From assembly GCA_905187815.1 (NCBI GenBank), contig CAJJJM010000031.1:1-6611 (forward strand): a stretch of 6,611 bases of DNA, in the 5' to 3' direction. This document shows positions 4,471 to 6,611 of this stretch, piece after piece. The position numbers were made by a program, and so were the translations under genes. Origin of the DNA: an uncultured Methanomassiliicoccaceae archaeon (GTDB lineage Archaea > Thermoplasmatota > Thermoplasmata > Methanomassiliicoccales > Methanomethylophilaceae). Below the pieces are notes generated by a model. The model saw only the letters and a program-made list of their open reading frames with translations. It was not told the DNA's origin and did no database searches. Within the stretch, counting starts at the first letter, position 1. Every line of letters starts with the position of its first letter.

Positions 4471-5658
4471 ATGGGTGCACACTTCAGATTCGTTCACTGC
4501 GCGGACCTGCACCTGGGGAGCAGGTTCAAGGGGGTCTCGGTGAGGGACCCTGCCATGGGCGAGAGGATGACCGAATCGGTCTTCAGGTCGTTCTCCCGCA
4601 TCGTCGATCTCGCGATCTCGGAGGGGGCCGACTTCATGGTCATCGCCGGGGACGCCTTCGACGAGTCGACCATAACGCCTGCCACCAGGCACAGGTTCGC
4701 CACGGAGCTCTCCCGCCTCGGCATCCCCTGCTTCATCGCCAGGGGGAACCACGACCCCCACACCGACTGGGAGTCCAGCATCCCCTATCCGCCCAACGTC
4801 CACGAGTTCGGTACAGAGCCGGAGTACATCGAGCTCGACGGATTGGACGGGGTCGAGATCGTCGGGGCCAGCTTCGCAGACTGGCACGAGGAGCGCAACC
4901 TCCCGTCGCTGGTGAAGGGGTCCCCGGACGCTTTCACGGTGGCCTGCATGCACTGCGACGTGGACTCCGTCGGGGCCCAGTACGACTACTCCCCGTGCAG
5001 GCTCTCCGACATGTCGGGGCGCGGCGTCGACTACTGGGCCATAGGCCATGTCCACAAGCGCGCCGTCCTCTCCCAGAACCCGTATGTGGTGTATCCCGGC
5101 AACATCCAGGGGAGGAAGGTAACCGAGTCGGGGGAGAAGGGATGCTATCTGGTCACCGTCGACGGGGGCCGCGTGTCCGAGCTGCGCTTCGTGCCGACGC
5201 AGGAGATAGTATGGCGCGACATCGTCGTCGACATCTCCGGCAGGAACATGGAGTCCGTGATATCGGAGCTCAGGTCCGAGGTCTCCGAGGGCGACATCGT
5301 CAGGATCACGTTCGCAGGATCAGGCGAGCTGGACGGCATGATGAGGCTCCACGCGGAGGAGAACCGCGGGTACCTGTCGAAGGTCCTGGGGTGCATCGTC
5401 TGCGAGATAGTGGCTGAGACCTCGCCGGCGATAGACATGGAGGCGAGGTCCGCAGGATCCGACATGACCGCCAAGGTGATCTCCGCCGGGAGGGAGCTCG
5501 CCGGTTCCGGCAGGGACGCGATCCTCGCGGTAATACTGGCCAACCCGATCGCAGCGAGGCACCGCGACTACTACGAAGGGCTCAGCGACGAGCAGCTGTC
5601 GGCGCTCGCGGAGAGGGCGGCAGGGATGCTTGTCGCGTCCATGGAGGGGGCGAGATGA
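4471..5658 (+). CDS. YhaO/Mre11/SbcD-like metallophosphoesterase (DNA nuclease subunit)
   Basis: A 395-residue calcineurin-type phosphoesterase, expected to bind two metal ions and cleave DNA ends together with an SMC-like ATPase. The family's metal-binding motifs appear in order: D12 and H14 in ADLHLGS, D61 in GDAFD, GNHD (92-95), H161 in ACMHCDVDS and GHVH (192-195). The later YPGNIQGRKVTESGEKG block (about 208-224) is closer to the YhaO branch than to classical archaeal Mre11. Residues from about 240 onward would be the accessory or capping region and lack clear motifs. The length fits YhaO (about 400). The start is chosen because the first metal motif begins at residue 11 and a TATA-like box lies 27 bp upstream. 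It overlaps the downstream ATPase gene by 4 nt (ATGA), which supports a two-subunit complex. Specific substrate and polarity cannot be inferred. Confidence 0.88.
   Translation: MGAHFRFVHCADLHLGSRFKGVSVRDPAMGERMTESVFRSFSRIVDLAISEGADFMVIAGDAFDESTITPATRHRFATELSRLGIPCFIARGNHDPHTDWESSIPYPPNVHEFGTEPEYIELDGLDGVEIVGASFADWHEERNLPSLVKGSPDAFTVACMHCDVDSVGAQYDYSPCRLSDMSGRGVDYWAIGHVHKRAVLSQNPYVVYPGNIQGRKVTESGEKGCYLVTVDGGRVSELRFVPTQEIVWRDIVVDISGRNMESVISELRSEVSEGDIVRITFAGSGELDGMMRLHAEENRGYLSKVLGCIVCEIVAETSPAIDMEARSAGSDMTAKVISAGRELAGSGRDAILAVILANPIAARHRDYYEGLSDEQLSALAERAAGMLVASMEGAR
5643..5647 (+). promoter_or_regulatory. Ribosome-binding site of the YhaN-like gene
   Basis: GGAGG inside the last codons of the YhaO-like gene, 7 nt before the ATG that overlaps its stop. 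It indicates coupled translation of the two subunits. Confidence 0.6.
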
Positions 5659-6611
5659 GGATAAGGTCGGTGTCGATACGCTCCTTCGGATCCCTCCGCG
5701 ACAGGAGCTACGGCGTCTCCCAGGGCATGACCGTGTTCCACGGCCCCAACGAGAGCGGCAAGACCACTGTCATGGAGTTCATACGCACATGCCTGGTCCC
5801 GTCGAACAAGAGGAACCAGTACCCGGCAAGGGAGAAGACCGACTCCGGGACCCTGGTCTACGAGCAGGACGGGGAGGAGAGGACCCTCCGCCTGGTCCAG
5901 AAGACCGTCGGAGGCGACAGGCCAAGGATGCCCACGGGCACGGACGACCCGTCCCTTTTCCGCAGCGTATTCGCGATGACGCCCGCGGACCTTGACGACG
6001 AGAAGGTCGTCACCGAGGGCGGGATCCGCTCCAGGTTCCTCACCGTCCCGGGAGGGGATGCGATGCCGTCCGCCAGGGCTGCCGCGGAGGAGGTCTGGAG
6101 CAAGACGCTCGGGAAGAGGTCGAACTCCGGCAGCAGGGTCATCGCCCTCGAGTCGGAGTCCTCGGCCCTGGACGCCGAGATATCTCAGGCAAGTGCCCTC
6201 ACCGACAGCTACGGCCAGCTGGACCGCCAGAGGTCCGAGCTGTCCGTCAGGCTGTCGGCGCTCCAGGAGGAGTCGAGGTCATCCGCCGCCGCCAAGACCG
6301 TTCACGACGTGTACGTCTCCAACACAGGGAACTACGGGAGGCTCAGGTCCCTGTCGGAGGAGAGGGAGGCCCTCGGTGAATTCGTCACCGTCACAGCCGA
6401 GGACGAGGCCGAGATGGCGAGGCTCAGGGCGGAGACCGCCCAGAGGCAGACTGCCCTGAAGGAGCTCCAGGAGAGGCGCTCTGCGGAGGAGGCCGATCTG
6501 ATGGGCGCCGACAGGCGCAAGGTCGCCGCCAGGTCCGCGGCCATCGAGTCTCTCCCAGGAAAGCTCCAGGCCTACAGGGAGGACTCCCGCAGGCTGCGGT
6601 CGCTCGACACC
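5655..6611 (+). CDS. YhaN/SbcC/Rad50-like SMC-family ATPase, 3' part beyond the window
   Basis: The ATG overlaps the preceding stop (ATGA). The frame stays open for all 319 codons to the window end, so this is the N-terminal part of a much longer protein. It begins with an ABC/SMC-type N-terminal domain: MRIRSVSIRSFGSL, then the Walker A motif GPNESGKTT (30-38), where the NESGK form resembles the NEAGK of YhaN-type proteins. A segment LFRSVFAMTPADLDD (101-115) resembles the corresponding YhaN region. From about residue 165 the sequence is rich in Glu, Arg, Leu, Ala and Ser in heptad-like order, consistent with the first arm of a long coiled coil. Walker B, the signature motif and any zinc hook would lie outside the window. 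GGAGG at 5643-5647, 7 nt before the ATG, supports the start. It would act as the ATP-driven partner of the upstream phosphoesterase in DNA end processing. Confidence 0.87.
   Translation, partial: MRIRSVSIRSFGSLRDRSYGVSQGMTVFHGPNESGKTTVMEFIRTCLVPSNKRNQYPAREKTDSGTLVYEQDGEERTLRLVQKTVGGDRPRMPTGTDDPSLFRSVFAMTPADLDDEKVVTEGGIRSRFLTVPGGDAMPSARAAAEEVWSKTLGKRSNSGSRVIALESESSALDAEISQASALTDSYGQLDRQRSELSVRLSALQEESRSSAAAKTVHDVYVSNTGNYGRLRSLSEEREALGEFVTVTAEDEAEMARLRAETAQRQTALKELQERRSAEEADLMGADRRKVAARSAAIESLPGKLQAYREDSRRLRSLDT

Noticed and set aside
5992..6459. Plus-strand Arg/Ser/Pro-rich frame inside the ATPase gene
   Set aside because: Its composition (runs of R, S, P, G) is typical of a shifted frame in GC-rich coding DNA; the ATPase frame is open throughout and has Walker A.
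1..6611. CRISPR array, insertion sequence, attachment site or prophage genes
   Set aside because: No regularly spaced repeats, transposase or integrase motifs, terminal inverted repeats or tRNA-linked duplications were seen; all genes look chromosomal with similar codon use.

Overview
The window looks like chromosomal DNA from a GC-rich archaeon, most likely a euryarchaeote and possibly a Methanomassiliicoccales/Thermoplasmatota-type lineage. The clues are heavy AGG (Arg) and ATA (Ile) codon use, promoter-like AT-rich boxes about 26-27 bp upstream of two start codons (the archaeal TATA-box spacing for leaderless or nearly leaderless mRNAs), a cobyric acid synthase carrying an N-terminal Cys-rich domain, and a free-standing ThiS/MoaD-like protein ending in VASGG. 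The lineage is an inference; the window has no rRNA or other phylogenetic marker.

Layout from left to right. (1) Positions 1-1201, minus strand: a Si-type citrate synthase, 400 codons visible, C-terminus cut by the window edge. (2) 1202-1427: divergent intergenic region with candidate promoters and a small inverted repeat. (3) 1428-1619, plus strand: a 63-residue ubiquitin-fold sulfur-carrier-like protein (ThiS/MoaD/SAMP type) ending in Gly-Gly. Its 3' end overlaps the next gene tail-to-tail by 12 bp. (4) 1608-2456, minus: a short CobQ/CbiP paralogue. It keeps the ATP-binding synthetase domain and apparently the CobQ C-terminal tail but has no glutamine amidotransferase domain. (5) 2453-4282, minus: full-length cobyric acid synthase with an extra N-terminal Cys-rich putative metal-binding domain. 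It is upstream of gene 4 and overlaps it by 4 nt (GTGA), so the two form a translationally coupled pair. (6) 4283-4470: divergent intergenic region holding a 17-bp palindrome (8+1+8), a 10-bp palindrome and TATA-like boxes for both flanking genes. (7) 4471-5658, plus: a YhaO/Mre11/SbcD-like metallophosphoesterase. (8) 5655-6611, plus: the N-terminal 319 residues of its YhaN/SbcC/Rad50-like ATPase partner, joined by a 4-nt ATGA overlap and running off the right edge.

How the genes relate: genes 4 and 5 belong to corrin-ring side-chain amidation in cobalamin biosynthesis. Genes 7 and 8 form a nuclease/SMC-like ATPase pair for DNA end processing. Citrate synthase feeds 2-oxoglutarate/glutamate synthesis. 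The ThiS-like protein probably carries sulfur or modifies proteins. The most unusual item is the tandem CobQ arrangement. The amidotransferase-less paralogue keeps the family's canonical synthetase motifs (DIERGG, NRFRGD), while the full-length partner has diverged at exactly those motifs (NVEWGG, NNLRGR). This suggests divided labour or a heteromeric enzyme.
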